A stretch of DNA of 13,581 bases from PALSA-894 sp049698215 (GTDB lineage Bacteria; Pseudomonadota; Alphaproteobacteria; Rhizobiales; Xanthobacteraceae), in the NCBI GenBank assembly GCA_049698215.1, contig JBAVXH010000272.1, positions 1-13,581 on the forward strand, written 5' to 3'. Shown here one piece after another: positions 6,248-12,107 of this stretch. The notes beneath the pieces were generated by a model that had not been told where the DNA came from, did not search any database, and saw nothing but the letters and a program-made list of their open reading frames with translations. Numbering within the stretch: position 1 is the stretch's first letter; each line of letters begins with the position of its first letter. A program made the position numbers and the translations under genes.

Positions 6248-6742
6248 TCAGCCGGACTTTTTCAGCCGCACCACGACATCGACGCGCGCGACCTCGTAGC
6301 CGGGCGGCGCCGTCGGCAGCCGGTCGAGCATCACTTGGGCGTTTGGAATGTCGACCAGTGCGTTCTCGCCTTCGACGAAGAAATGATGGTGGTCCGACAC
6401 GTTGGTGTCGAAGTAGGTCTTCGATCCATCGACCGCGACCTGCCGCAACAGCCCCACCTCGGTGAACTGATGCAGCGTGTTGTAGACGGTCGCGAGCGAC
6501 ACCGGCACCTTGGCCTTGGTCGCTTCCTCGTAAAGCATTTCGGCAGTGAGGTGCCGGTCACCCTTGGCAAACAGGATCCAGCCGAGCGCCATGCGCTGGC
6601 GCGTCGGCCGCAATCCGACCTGGCGCAGCATTGCCTTCACGTCATGCCACGGGCAGCCGGTCAGCTCGGCGCGCGCCTGCAAGACGGGATTTGCGGCATC
6701 CAATCTTGGGTCTGAGAATACAGTCGTCCGTACGGCAGCCAT
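6248..6742 (-). CDS. irr: Irr, heme-responsive Fur-family iron regulator
   Basis: 164 residues. Irr controls heme synthesis and iron homeostasis in Rhizobiales and acts mainly under iron limitation; in Bradyrhizobium heme delivered by ferrochelatase triggers its turnover. Visible: heme-regulatory GCPWHDV with Cys30-Pro31; winged-helix DNA-binding part GLRPTRQRMALGWILF and LTAEMLYEEATKAKVPVSLATVYNTL (~43-90); and the His cluster DHHHFF (118-120), the second heme site. The C-terminus YEVARVDVVVRLKKSG matches the family. It lacks the Cys-x2-Cys pairs of classical Fur. The Shine-Dalgarno is distant (GGGGA about 10 bases away), but no other Met precedes the motif. It is divergent from the fabA operon and ends at a good terminator. 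No clear iron-control-element palindrome was found in the divergent gap. Confidence 0.95.
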   Translation of the reverse strand: MAAVRTTVFSDPRLDAANPVLQARAELTGCPWHDVKAMLRQVGLRPTRQRMALGWILFAKGDRHLTAEMLYEEATKAKVPVSLATVYNTLHQFTEVGLLRQVAVDGSKTYFDTNVSDHHHFFVEGENALVDIPNAQVMLDRLPTAPPGYEVARVDVVVRLKKSG

Positions 6743-6979
6743 GAATCCGTGTTCCCCGCCCCTTGCTTGCGGCTGGGGGCCAAGAGCGCATTGAGATTAC
6801 GGGATCATAGGCAACAGGCCCCCTAGATGCAACTCTGTCGCAAGAGGAAGTGCCCCTGCGCAGAGCGCAATGCTGCGGCGAAAAAGCCGCGCAATTGCAG
6901 TCACCTGCCGCCGCCCAGGCTTTGCCCTGCCAGACCCCTGTGTTAGTTAATTCCCGACTTTCGGGGCGAAAGGAAACTG
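6743..6979. promoter_or_regulatory. Divergent irr / fabA intergenic region
   Basis: 237 bases that must hold the promoters of irr and the fab operon. One very weak fabA candidate is TTGCCC (6922-6927) and TAGTTA (6944-6949) with a 16-base spacer. A short CCCGA-CTT-TCGGG hairpin (6953-6965) precedes the fabA ribosome-binding site AGGA (6971-6974). A larger imperfect hairpin is listed separately. No Irr-box (TTTAGAA-type palindrome) is visible. Confidence 0.4.
6867..6898. other. Imperfect hairpin in the irr-fabA gap
   Basis: GCAAT-GCT-GCGGC, loop GAAAAA, GCCGC-GCA-ATTGC: two 5-bp stems separated by a symmetric 3x3 internal loop. No T-tract follows on either side, so it is not a standard terminator. 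It lies about 80 bases before the fabA start and could be a protein operator or a leader structure. Confidence 0.4.
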
Positions 6980-7507
6980 ATGGAAAATCGCCGTTCCAGC
7001 TTTGAATACGAGGACCTGCTTGCCTGCGGCCGCAAGGAACTTTTCCGCGAGGGGCCGCAGCTGCCGCTGCCGCCGATGTTGATGTTCGACCGCATCACCG
7101 AGATCGCCGAAGCGGGCGGCGAATACGGCAAGGGCCTGATGCGCGCGGTCCTGAATGTGAGACCGGACCTGTGGTTTTTTCCCTGCCATTTCAAAGGCGA
7201 TCCGGTGATGCCCGGGTGCCTTGGGCTCGATGCGCTGTGGCAGATGGTCGGCTTCTTTCTCGGCTGGCTCGGCTCCTCGGGCAACGGCCGCGCGATCGGC
7301 GTCGGTGAGGTGAAGCTTGCCGGGCAGATCCGCCCCGACGCCCGGGAAGTCGTCTACGGCGTCGAGATCAAGCGCGTGATGCGTTCCAAGCTGGTGCTCG
7401 GTATCGCGGACGGCTGGCTCAAGGCGGACGGCGAATTGGTCTATCAGGCCAGCGACCTCAAGGTCGCGCTTTTCAAGGAAAATGGGCCGCAACTGGCCGG
7501 GGCCTGA
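6980..7507 (+). CDS. fabA: FabA, 3-hydroxydecanoyl-ACP dehydratase/isomerase
   Basis: 175 residues, normal family length. FabA dehydrates 3-hydroxydecanoyl-ACP and isomerises trans-2- to cis-3-decenoyl-ACP, the branch point of anaerobic unsaturated fatty-acid synthesis. The active-site His70 (CHFKGDPVMPG) and Asp84 (GLDALWQM) sit at the same residue numbers as in E. coli FabA. Also seen: the N-terminal FEYEDLLACGRKELF helix, RAIGVGEVKLAGQI and the C-terminal YQASDLKVALF. Start ATG 6980 has AGGA five bases upstream. First gene of the fabA-fabB-DUF3303-fabI operon, 72 bases before fabB; divergent from irr. FabA rather than FabZ because of length, the GCLGLDALWQ signature and the paired fabB. 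Confidence 0.97.
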   Translation: MENRRSSFEYEDLLACGRKELFREGPQLPLPPMLMFDRITEIAEAGGEYGKGLMRAVLNVRPDLWFFPCHFKGDPVMPGCLGLDALWQMVGFFLGWLGSSGNGRAIGVGEVKLAGQIRPDAREVVYGVEIKRVMRSKLVLGIADGWLKADGELVYQASDLKVALFKENGPQLAGA

Positions 7508-7579
7508 TAAAACGCCGGGGCACGCCCCACATCATCGCGATGCGCGAGCGGACGCGCAGGAGATGCGGACGAGGCAAGC

Positions 7580-8797
7580 ATGAGACGGGTCGTCGTCACC
7601 GGGATGGGCATTGTCTCGTCCATCGGCAACACCACGCAGGAAGTCCTTGCCAACCTGCGCGAAGCAAAGTCCGGTATCTCGCGTGCCGATAAATACGCCG
7701 AGCTTGGCTTCCGTTCGCAAGTTCACGGCGCGCCCTCGCTCGATGCTTCCGAAGTGGTGGATCGCCGGGCGATGCGTTTCCATGGGGGCGGGACGGCATG
7801 GAATCACGTCGCAATGGAGCAGGCGATCCGGGACTCCGGCCTCGAAGAGAGCGATATCTCGAACGAACGCACCGGCATCATCATGGGATCTGGCGGACCG
7901 TCTGCGCGCGCAATCGTGGAAGCCGCTGATACCACCCGCAGCAAGGGACCCAAGCGCGTCGGCCCGTTCGCGGTGCCGAAGGCGATGTCCTCGACCGCGT
8001 CGGCGACGCTCGCCACCTGGTTCAAGATCCGCGGCGTGAACTACTCGATCTCATCGGCCTGCGCGACCTCGAACCATTGCATCGGCAATGCCACCGAGAT
8101 CATCCAGTGGGGCAAGCAAGACCTGATGTTCGCGGGCGGCTGCGAGGAGCTCGACTGGACGCTCTCGGTTCTGTTCGACGCGATGGGCGCCATGTCGTCG
8201 AGTTACAATCAGACGCCGGACAAGGCTTCGCGCGCCTACGACAAGGATCGCGACGGTTTCGTGATCGCCGGGGGCGCGGGTGTGCTCGTGCTGGAAGAGT
8301 TGGAGCGCGCGAAGGCGCGCGGCGCCAAGATCTATGCCGAAGTCGTAGGCTATGGCGCGACCTCGGATGGCGCCGACATGGTGGCACCGTCCGGCGAAGG
8401 CGCCATGCGCTGCATGAAGATCGCGCTCGACGGCGTAAAGCCGCCGATCGACTACATCAATCCGCATGCCACCTCGACACCGATCGGCGACATCAAGGAA
8501 ATCGAAGCGATCCGCGAGGTTTTCGGCGCCAAGATTCCGCCGATCTCGGCAACGAAGTCACTCACCGGCCACTCGCTCGGCGCGGCCGGCGTGCAGGAAG
8601 CGATCTACTCGCTCCTGATGATGAACAATGGCTTCATCTGCGAAAGCGCCAACATCGAGAACCTCGATCCTGCCTTCGAGGATATTCCAATCGTCCGCGA
8701 GCGACGCGACAACGTGCAGGTCGGCTGCGTGCTGTCGAACTCGTTCGGTTTCGGCGGCACCAACGCTTCGGTCGTGTTCAAGCGGCTCGAAGCCTGA
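7580..8797 (+). CDS. fabB: FabB, 3-oxoacyl-ACP synthase I
   Basis: 405 residues. FabB elongates the cis-3-decenoyl-ACP made by FabA, so the pair defines the unsaturated fatty-acid pathway. Condensing-enzyme triad: Cys161 in SSACATS, His296 in NPHATSTPIGD, His331 in LTGHSLGAAG, with Lys326 (ATKS). C-terminal NSFGFGGTNASVVF is typical. Start ATG 7580 begins MRRVVVTGMGIVSSIG, the normal family N-terminus, with GAGG upstream. Its TGA stop overlaps the next gene's ATG by one base (TGATG), implying translational coupling. FabB versus FabF is decided by the N-terminal form and pairing with fabA; FabF is less likely. Confidence 0.96.
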   Translation: MRRVVVTGMGIVSSIGNTTQEVLANLREAKSGISRADKYAELGFRSQVHGAPSLDASEVVDRRAMRFHGGGTAWNHVAMEQAIRDSGLEESDISNERTGIIMGSGGPSARAIVEAADTTRSKGPKRVGPFAVPKAMSSTASATLATWFKIRGVNYSISSACATSNHCIGNATEIIQWGKQDLMFAGGCEELDWTLSVLFDAMGAMSSSYNQTPDKASRAYDKDRDGFVIAGGAGVLVLEELERAKARGAKIYAEVVGYGATSDGADMVAPSGEGAMRCMKIALDGVKPPIDYINPHATSTPIGDIKEIEAIREVFGAKIPPISATKSLTGHSLGAAGVQEAIYSLLMMNNGFICESANIENLDPAFEDIPIVRERRDNVQVGCVLSNSFGFGGTNASVVFKRLEA

Positions 8798-9069
8798 TGC
8801 TCTTCATGGTGATCGAGCGGTTTCGTAATCGCGACGCCAAAGCAGTCTACCAGCGCTTCCGCGATCAGGGCCGCATGATGCCGGAAGGCCTGAAATACAT
8901 TTCAAGCTGGATCGAGCCGAATTTCGACCGCTGCTTTCAAGTGATGGAGTGCGACGACGCGCGCCTGTTGCAGGAATGGGTGATCAACTGGGCCGACCTT
9001 GCGGATTTTGAGATTGTGCCGGTGGTACCGTCGGACCAAACCCGTGAAGTCGTGACGTCGCATTTGTGA
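8797..9069 (+). CDS. DUF3303-like small cytoplasmic protein, coupled to fabB
   Basis: 90 residues, reading MLFMVIERFRNRDAKAVYQRFRDQGRMMPEGL, then YISSWIEPNFDRCFQVMECDDARLLQEWVINWADLADFEIVPVV. No signal peptide or membrane span. The pattern (MxIERF, YxRFRDQGRMMPEGL, RCFQVMECDD, LxxWxxxWxDLxDFExxPV) fits small proteins assigned to DUF3303, with a ferredoxin-like / dimeric alpha-beta barrel appearance. Start ATG 8797 shares its A with the fabB TGA stop; fabI begins 10 bases after its stop, so it sits tightly inside the fab operon. No function is known to me. A role in fatty-acid synthesis or its regulation is inferred from position only. Confidence 0.82.
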   Translation: MLFMVIERFRNRDAKAVYQRFRDQGRMMPEGLKYISSWIEPNFDRCFQVMECDDARLLQEWVINWADLADFEIVPVVPSDQTREVVTSHL

Positions 9070-9079
9070 GTGGGGTGAC

Positions 9080-9889
9080 ATGGCCGCGTTGATGCAGGGC
9101 AAGCGCGGGCTGATCATGGGGGTCGCGAACGACCACTCGATCGCCTGGGGAATCGCAAAGACGCTGGCCGCGCATGGCGCGTCACTCGCGTTCACATATC
9201 AGGGCGAAGCGCTCGGCCGGCGGGTGAAGCCACTCGCGGAGTCGATTGGCTCGACCTTCGTCATGCCTTGCGACGTCGAGGATATCGCCTCGGCCGATGC
9301 GGTTTTCGCCGAGATCGAAAAGCAATGGGGCACGATGGACTTCCTCGTGCACGCGATCGCGTTCTCGGACAAGAGCGAACTGAAGGGCCGTTACGCCGAC
9401 ACCACGCGCGAAAACTTCGTGCGCACGATGGTGATTTCCTGCTTCTCGTTCACCGAGGCCGCCAAGCGAGCCGGCCGCCTGATGCCGAATGGCGGATCGA
9501 TGCTTACGCTCACGTTCAGCGGCGGCGCGCGCACAATGCCCAACTACAACGTGATGGGGCTGGCCAAGGCCGCTCTTGATGCTTCAGTGCGCTACCTCGC
9601 AGTCGATTTCGGGCGAGACAGGATTCGCGTCAACGCGATTTCAGCCGGCCCGATCCGCACGCTCGCAGGCGCCGGTATCGGCGATGCGCGCGCCATGTTC
9701 GCATTCCAGCAGAAGCACTCGCCACTCGGTCGCGGGGTCACGCTGGAGGAATTGGGCGGCGCGGCGCTCTATCTGCTTTCCGATTTATCCACCGGCACGA
9801 CCGGCGAAATTCATTTCGTCGATTCCGGGTACAACGTCATTTCCATGCCGCACCCGGACGCGCTGAAGGACGCGGCCAAGCAGGAGTAA
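9080..9889 (+). CDS. fabI: FabI, enoyl-ACP reductase
   Basis: 269 residues. It reduces trans-2-enoyl-ACP with NAD(P)H, the last step of each elongation cycle. Visible: GKRGLIMGVANDHSIAWGIA (atypical SDR nucleotide motif of FabI), CDVEDI around 64-69, HAIAFSDKSELKGRY (91-105), and NYNVMGLAK with catalytic Tyr156 and Lys163, followed by VNAISAGPIRTLA and a C-terminal GEIHFVDSGYNV. The first of the two tyrosines of the Y-x(9)-Y-x(6)-K pattern is Phe146 here, and the Gly that contacts triclosan in E. coli (Gly93) is Ala94. Start ATG 9080 has GGGGTG upstream; last gene of the fab operon. Phe at this position is, to my knowledge, also seen in FabI2-type enzymes. Confidence 0.95.
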   Translation: MAALMQGKRGLIMGVANDHSIAWGIAKTLAAHGASLAFTYQGEALGRRVKPLAESIGSTFVMPCDVEDIASADAVFAEIEKQWGTMDFLVHAIAFSDKSELKGRYADTTRENFVRTMVISCFSFTEAAKRAGRLMPNGGSMLTLTFSGGARTMPNYNVMGLAKAALDASVRYLAVDFGRDRIRVNAISAGPIRTLAGAGIGDARAMFAFQQKHSPLGRGVTLEELGGAALYLLSDLSTGTTGEIHFVDSGYNVISMPHPDALKDAAKQE

Positions 9890-10136
9890 TAGACTGCCGT
9901 CATCCATTACAACACTTCAGCGCCTATGACCGCAACCAAGCCAGACTCCATCTAGGCGGACACTGTATGTCATTGGAGACTTTGATTTGTTCATTATCGC
10001 TTCTGCAGCACCGAACTTCGGCTAGTCTGATATGCACAAGGCGCGTGCAAGGCCCCGTTGCCCTCGGGGCTGACCTGTAGAACGATGTGATTCGTCCCCG
10101 GCCTGGCCGGAGCAATGGATTCATGGGGGCCACACT
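9890..10136. other. Intergenic region fabI / aquaporin
   Basis: 247 bases, locally lower in GC around 9960-10030, as expected of a promoter region. No intrinsic terminator for the fab operon was seen, nor a good -35/-10 pair. It holds one CRP-like half-site in CGATGTGAT (10083-10091), about 46 bases before the aquaporin start, and a small GC palindrome (CCGGCCTGGCCGG, 10098-10110). Confidence 0.45.
10083..10091 (+). promoter_or_regulatory. CRP-like half-site (CGATGTGAT) upstream of the aquaporin gene
   Basis: The nonamer contains ATGTGAT, the left half of a CRP-type operator. The right half is not conserved (CCCCGGC in place of ATCACAT). It is identical to 12012-12020 upstream of the cyclase. 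A weak candidate only, of interest because the adjacent regulator has the CRP-type recognition helix. Confidence 0.25.
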
Positions 10137-10820
10137 ATGTCATCACCACGCGAACTCGGCGCCGAGTTCATCGGCACATTCACGCTCGTCACCGCGGTCT
10201 GCGGCGCAGCCCTGTTCTCCGCACCCTCGGCCGGACTGCTCGCGGTCGCCTTCGCGGTCGGCCTCTCCGTGCTGGCGATGGCCTTCGCGGTCGGACCGAT
10301 CTCCGGCGGCCATTTCAATCCGGCGGTCACCGTCGGCCTTGTGGTCGGCGGGCGCTTCGAGGCGAACCGGGCGATCGCCTACATTATCGCGCAGGTGCTC
10401 GGCGGCGCCGCTGCGGCCTGCGTGTTCTATGTGATCCTGAGCGGCGCTGTCCCGGCCGCGGGCGGAAAGTGGAACAGCTTCACCGACGCGTCGAACCTCT
10501 ACGGCGGCACGCATTCCTCGCTTGTCTCGGTCGCGCTGATCGAGATCGTGATCACGGCACTGTTCCTGATCGTCATCCTGGGCGTTACGACCAAGAACTG
10601 CCCGGCGGGCTTCGCGCCGATCGCAATCGGGCTCGCCCTGACGCTGTTCCATCTTGTGGCGATCCCGGTCTCGAACGCGTCGCTCAATCCGGCGCGCTCG
10701 ACCGCGACCGCGATTTTCGGCGGCGCGGAAGCCTGGGGCTCGCTGTGGCTGTTCTGGGTCGCACCGATCGTAGGCGGCGCCATCGGCGGCGTTATCTCGA
10801 AGTGGCTCTACGAGGAGTGA
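10137..10820 (+). CDS. aqpZ: AqpZ-like aquaporin (MIP family)
   Basis: 227 residues, six predicted membrane helices and two half-helices, giving a tetrameric inner-membrane water or small-solute channel. NPA motifs are intact: GGHFNPAVT (NPA 61-63) and SLNPARS (NPA 184-186). The rest follows AqpZ closely (LGAEFIGTF, SVLAMAFAVG, LALTLFHLVAIPVSN, WVAPIVGGAIGGV). The aromatic/arginine filter differs: by alignment E. coli F43/H174/T183/R189 becomes V41/H172/A181/R187, which widens the pore and makes it less polar. Glycerol-facilitator features (the GLYY-type insertions) are absent. Start ATG 10137 has GGGGG about nine bases upstream. It converges with the Crp gene, only one base separating the stops. 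Channel class is certain; substrate is not. Confidence 0.9.
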   Translation: MSSPRELGAEFIGTFTLVTAVCGAALFSAPSAGLLAVAFAVGLSVLAMAFAVGPISGGHFNPAVTVGLVVGGRFEANRAIAYIIAQVLGGAAAACVFYVILSGAVPAAGGKWNSFTDASNLYGGTHSSLVSVALIEIVITALFLIVILGVTTKNCPAGFAPIAIGLALTLFHLVAIPVSNASLNPARSTATAIFGGAEAWGSLWLFWVAPIVGGAIGGVISKWLYEE

Positions 10821-10821
10821 G

Positions 10822-11505
10822 CTACATCGCGGCTTCACGTTCGAGCGCGGCGCGGTTTTCCAGGCAGTAGTACCCGGCGAGCCGGCTCAGGAGCTTCTGC
10901 CGCATCCAGTCATTGAGGATGCGGCTGACGTTCTCGCGCGCGATGCCGGCCATCGCCGCAAGATCGCTTTGGGTGACCTTCTGGCGCACCAGGATGCGCC
11001 CCGCCCCGACGTCATGACCGAAAGCCTCCGCAAGGCTGAGCAGCGCCTGTGCGACCCGGCCCTTGAGCGAGAGAAAGCTCATCGCCGCAACCACGTTATT
11101 GGTGTCGCGCAGCCTCCGCGCCAGCAGGTTGACGATCGGGCGGAAGACCTCGGGGTTCCTATCGGCCACCGCCTCGAATGCTGTGCGGCTGATAAAGCTC
11201 AGATCGGAATCGCGGGCCGCCGTCACCGACGCGGAGCGCGGGCGCGCGTCGATCATCGCGAGCTCGCCGACCAGCGCGCCGGGGCCGAGAATCGCCAGAA
11301 TGCGCTCGCCGCCGGACGGAGATACGACGGTTACCTTCAACAGCCCCTGCTCGACGCGATAGCAGCCATCGCCTGGATCGCCGGCGGTGAACAGCGTCTG
11401 ATCGGCCTTGAGACGGTGCGGCCGCGCGGTCGCAAACAGCGCGGCGGACAATTCGGCTGGAAGAACCGACAGGATAGTGTCGGGCGCGGGGGGTGGCTTT
11501 GCCAT
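10822..11505 (-). CDS. Crp/Fnr-family transcriptional regulator with cNMP-binding domain
   Basis: 227 residues from ATG 11505. Residues ~11-130 are a cyclic-nucleotide-binding barrel. The phosphate-binding cassette GELAMIDARPRSASV (80-94) keeps Glu81, Arg90 and Ser91, as in cAMP-binding proteins. A dimerisation helix follows (~118-145), then a C-terminal winged HTH with VTQSDLAAMAGIARENVSRILNDW (177-200). The recognition helix ARENVSR keeps the Arg-Glu-x-x-x-Arg arrangement of CRP rather than the FNR pattern, and there is no N-terminal cysteine cluster, so oxygen sensing by an Fe-S cluster is unlikely. Start 11505 has AGGA four bases upstream; the in-frame ATG at 11553 has none. The gene product is predicted to recognise TGTGA-type half-sites. 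Convergent with the aquaporin and about 600 bases from an adenylyl cyclase. Confidence 0.9.
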   Translation of the reverse strand: MAKPPPAPDTILSVLPAELSAALFATARPHRLKADQTLFTAGDPGDGCYRVEQGLLKVTVVSPSGGERILAILGPGALVGELAMIDARPRSASVTAARDSDLSFISRTAFEAVADRNPEVFRPIVNLLARRLRDTNNVVAAMSFLSLKGRVAQALLSLAEAFGHDVGAGRILVRQKVTQSDLAAMAGIARENVSRILNDWMRQKLLSRLAGYYCLENRAALEREAAM

Positions 11506-11590
11506 GAGGTCCTGGCTCGCCGCGCGATGCGGGCGCGTCACAGGATAGCGCATGGCGGAAGGCGGGAAACCCCGCCGACCGAGGCAAATG

Positions 11591-11623
11591 AAAACCCGCC
11601 CGAGCCATTCCCCCCGGGCGGGT
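11591..11623 (-). terminator. Intrinsic terminator of the Gly/His-rich protein gene
   Basis: ACCCGCCCG (11594-11602) pairs perfectly with CGGGCGGGT (11615-11623): a 9-bp GC-rich stem with a 12-base loop. On the minus strand the stem is followed by TTTT (complement of 11591-11594). It lies 22 bases past the stop of the gene at 11646. Confidence 0.75.
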
Positions 11624-11645
11624 CGTCAGGACAGCGTCATCGCGG

Positions 11646-11933
11646 TTAGTACGGCAGCCCGCGGCACACGTTCACGAGGCCGTACGGCGTATACTTCCAG
11701 CAGGTGTTGTAGGCAAAGCCGTACCCGCCATAGCGATGGAAGCGGTGGCCATGCCAGCGGTGGCCGACGTGCCGGCCGCCACCAAAGAACTTGCCGCCGC
11801 CACCGTGGAACCCGCCACGGAATCCGCCGCCGTGGCCGCCCCTGGCGAATGCATCGCTGCTGGTTGCGACTGACACCGTAGCCAGCGCCGCAACAGCGAG
11901 CGCCGCAGTCATAAGCTTCTTGGTCGTGTTCAT
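11646..11933 (-). CDS. Small exported Gly/His-rich protein
   Basis: 95 residues from ATG 11933, with GAGGAG nicely placed upstream. Residues 1-30 are a signal peptide (MNTTKKLMTAALAVAALATVS, cut after DAFA). The mature part is a low-complexity Gly/Arg/His stretch (RGGHGGGFRGGFHGGGGKFF...RHVGHRWHGHRFHRYGG) with seven His between 34 and 66, then a short Tyr-rich C-terminal domain with Cys78 and Cys90 (NTCWKY...NVCRGLPY), which may form a disulfide. Such proteins are common in Rhizobiales and have no assigned function that I know; His-rich composition allows metal binding but does not prove it. It has its own terminator and is divergent from the cyclase, so it is probably monocistronic. Confidence 0.82.
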   Translation of the reverse strand: MNTTKKLMTAALAVAALATVSVATSSDAFARGGHGGGFRGGFHGGGGKFFGGGRHVGHRWHGHRFHRYGGYGFAYNTCWKYTPYGLVNVCRGLPY

Positions 11934-12107
11934 CGTAGTCTCCTCGGTTTGGTGGCGAAGGCATGATTGCCGGCGCCGATGAGGAGCACCCTAGAGCGAG
12001 CCGTGAAGGCGCGATGTGATGGCCAACACGCGAATGACGATTTCACCGCTACCCGGAAAGCATGGCAGGCGACATACTGGCAGTGAGCTTTTCGAGGCAG
12101 GAGCCGC
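11934..12107. promoter_or_regulatory. Divergent intergenic region, Gly/His-rich protein / cyclase
   Basis: 174 bases holding both promoters. It contains the GAGGAG ribosome-binding site of the minus gene right beside its start and AGGAG (12096-12100) before the cyclase ATG. A candidate CRP-like site is listed separately. No strong -35/-10 pair recognised. Confidence 0.45.
12012..12030 (+). promoter_or_regulatory. Candidate CRP-like operator upstream of the adenylyl cyclase
   Basis: TGTGA (12015-12019), six bases, then ACACG (12026-12030). The left half matches CRP consensus fully; the right half matches TCACA at three of five positions. It lies about 80-90 bases from both divergent starts. 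The nonamer CGATGTGAT that includes the left half also occurs upstream of the aquaporin. Confidence 0.3.

Noticed and set aside
6743..6979. Irr-box (ICE motif) or small RNA in the irr-fabA gap
   Set aside because: No TTTAGAA/TTCTAAA-type palindrome and no promoter-plus-terminator pair for an RNA was found.
8077..8796. Upstream part of the plus-strand frame that contains the DUF3303-like gene
   Set aside because: Out-of-frame shadow of fabB; only the part from 8797 has a family pattern.
11506..11553. Upstream start for the Crp-type regulator at 11553
   Set aside because: No Shine-Dalgarno there, while ATG 11505 has AGGA at suitable spacing and gives a normal family length.
11561..11576. GGCGGG-AAAC-CCCGCC hairpin as a terminator
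   Set aside because: No T-tract follows on either strand and it lies just upstream of the regulator start; likely incidental in GC-rich DNA.
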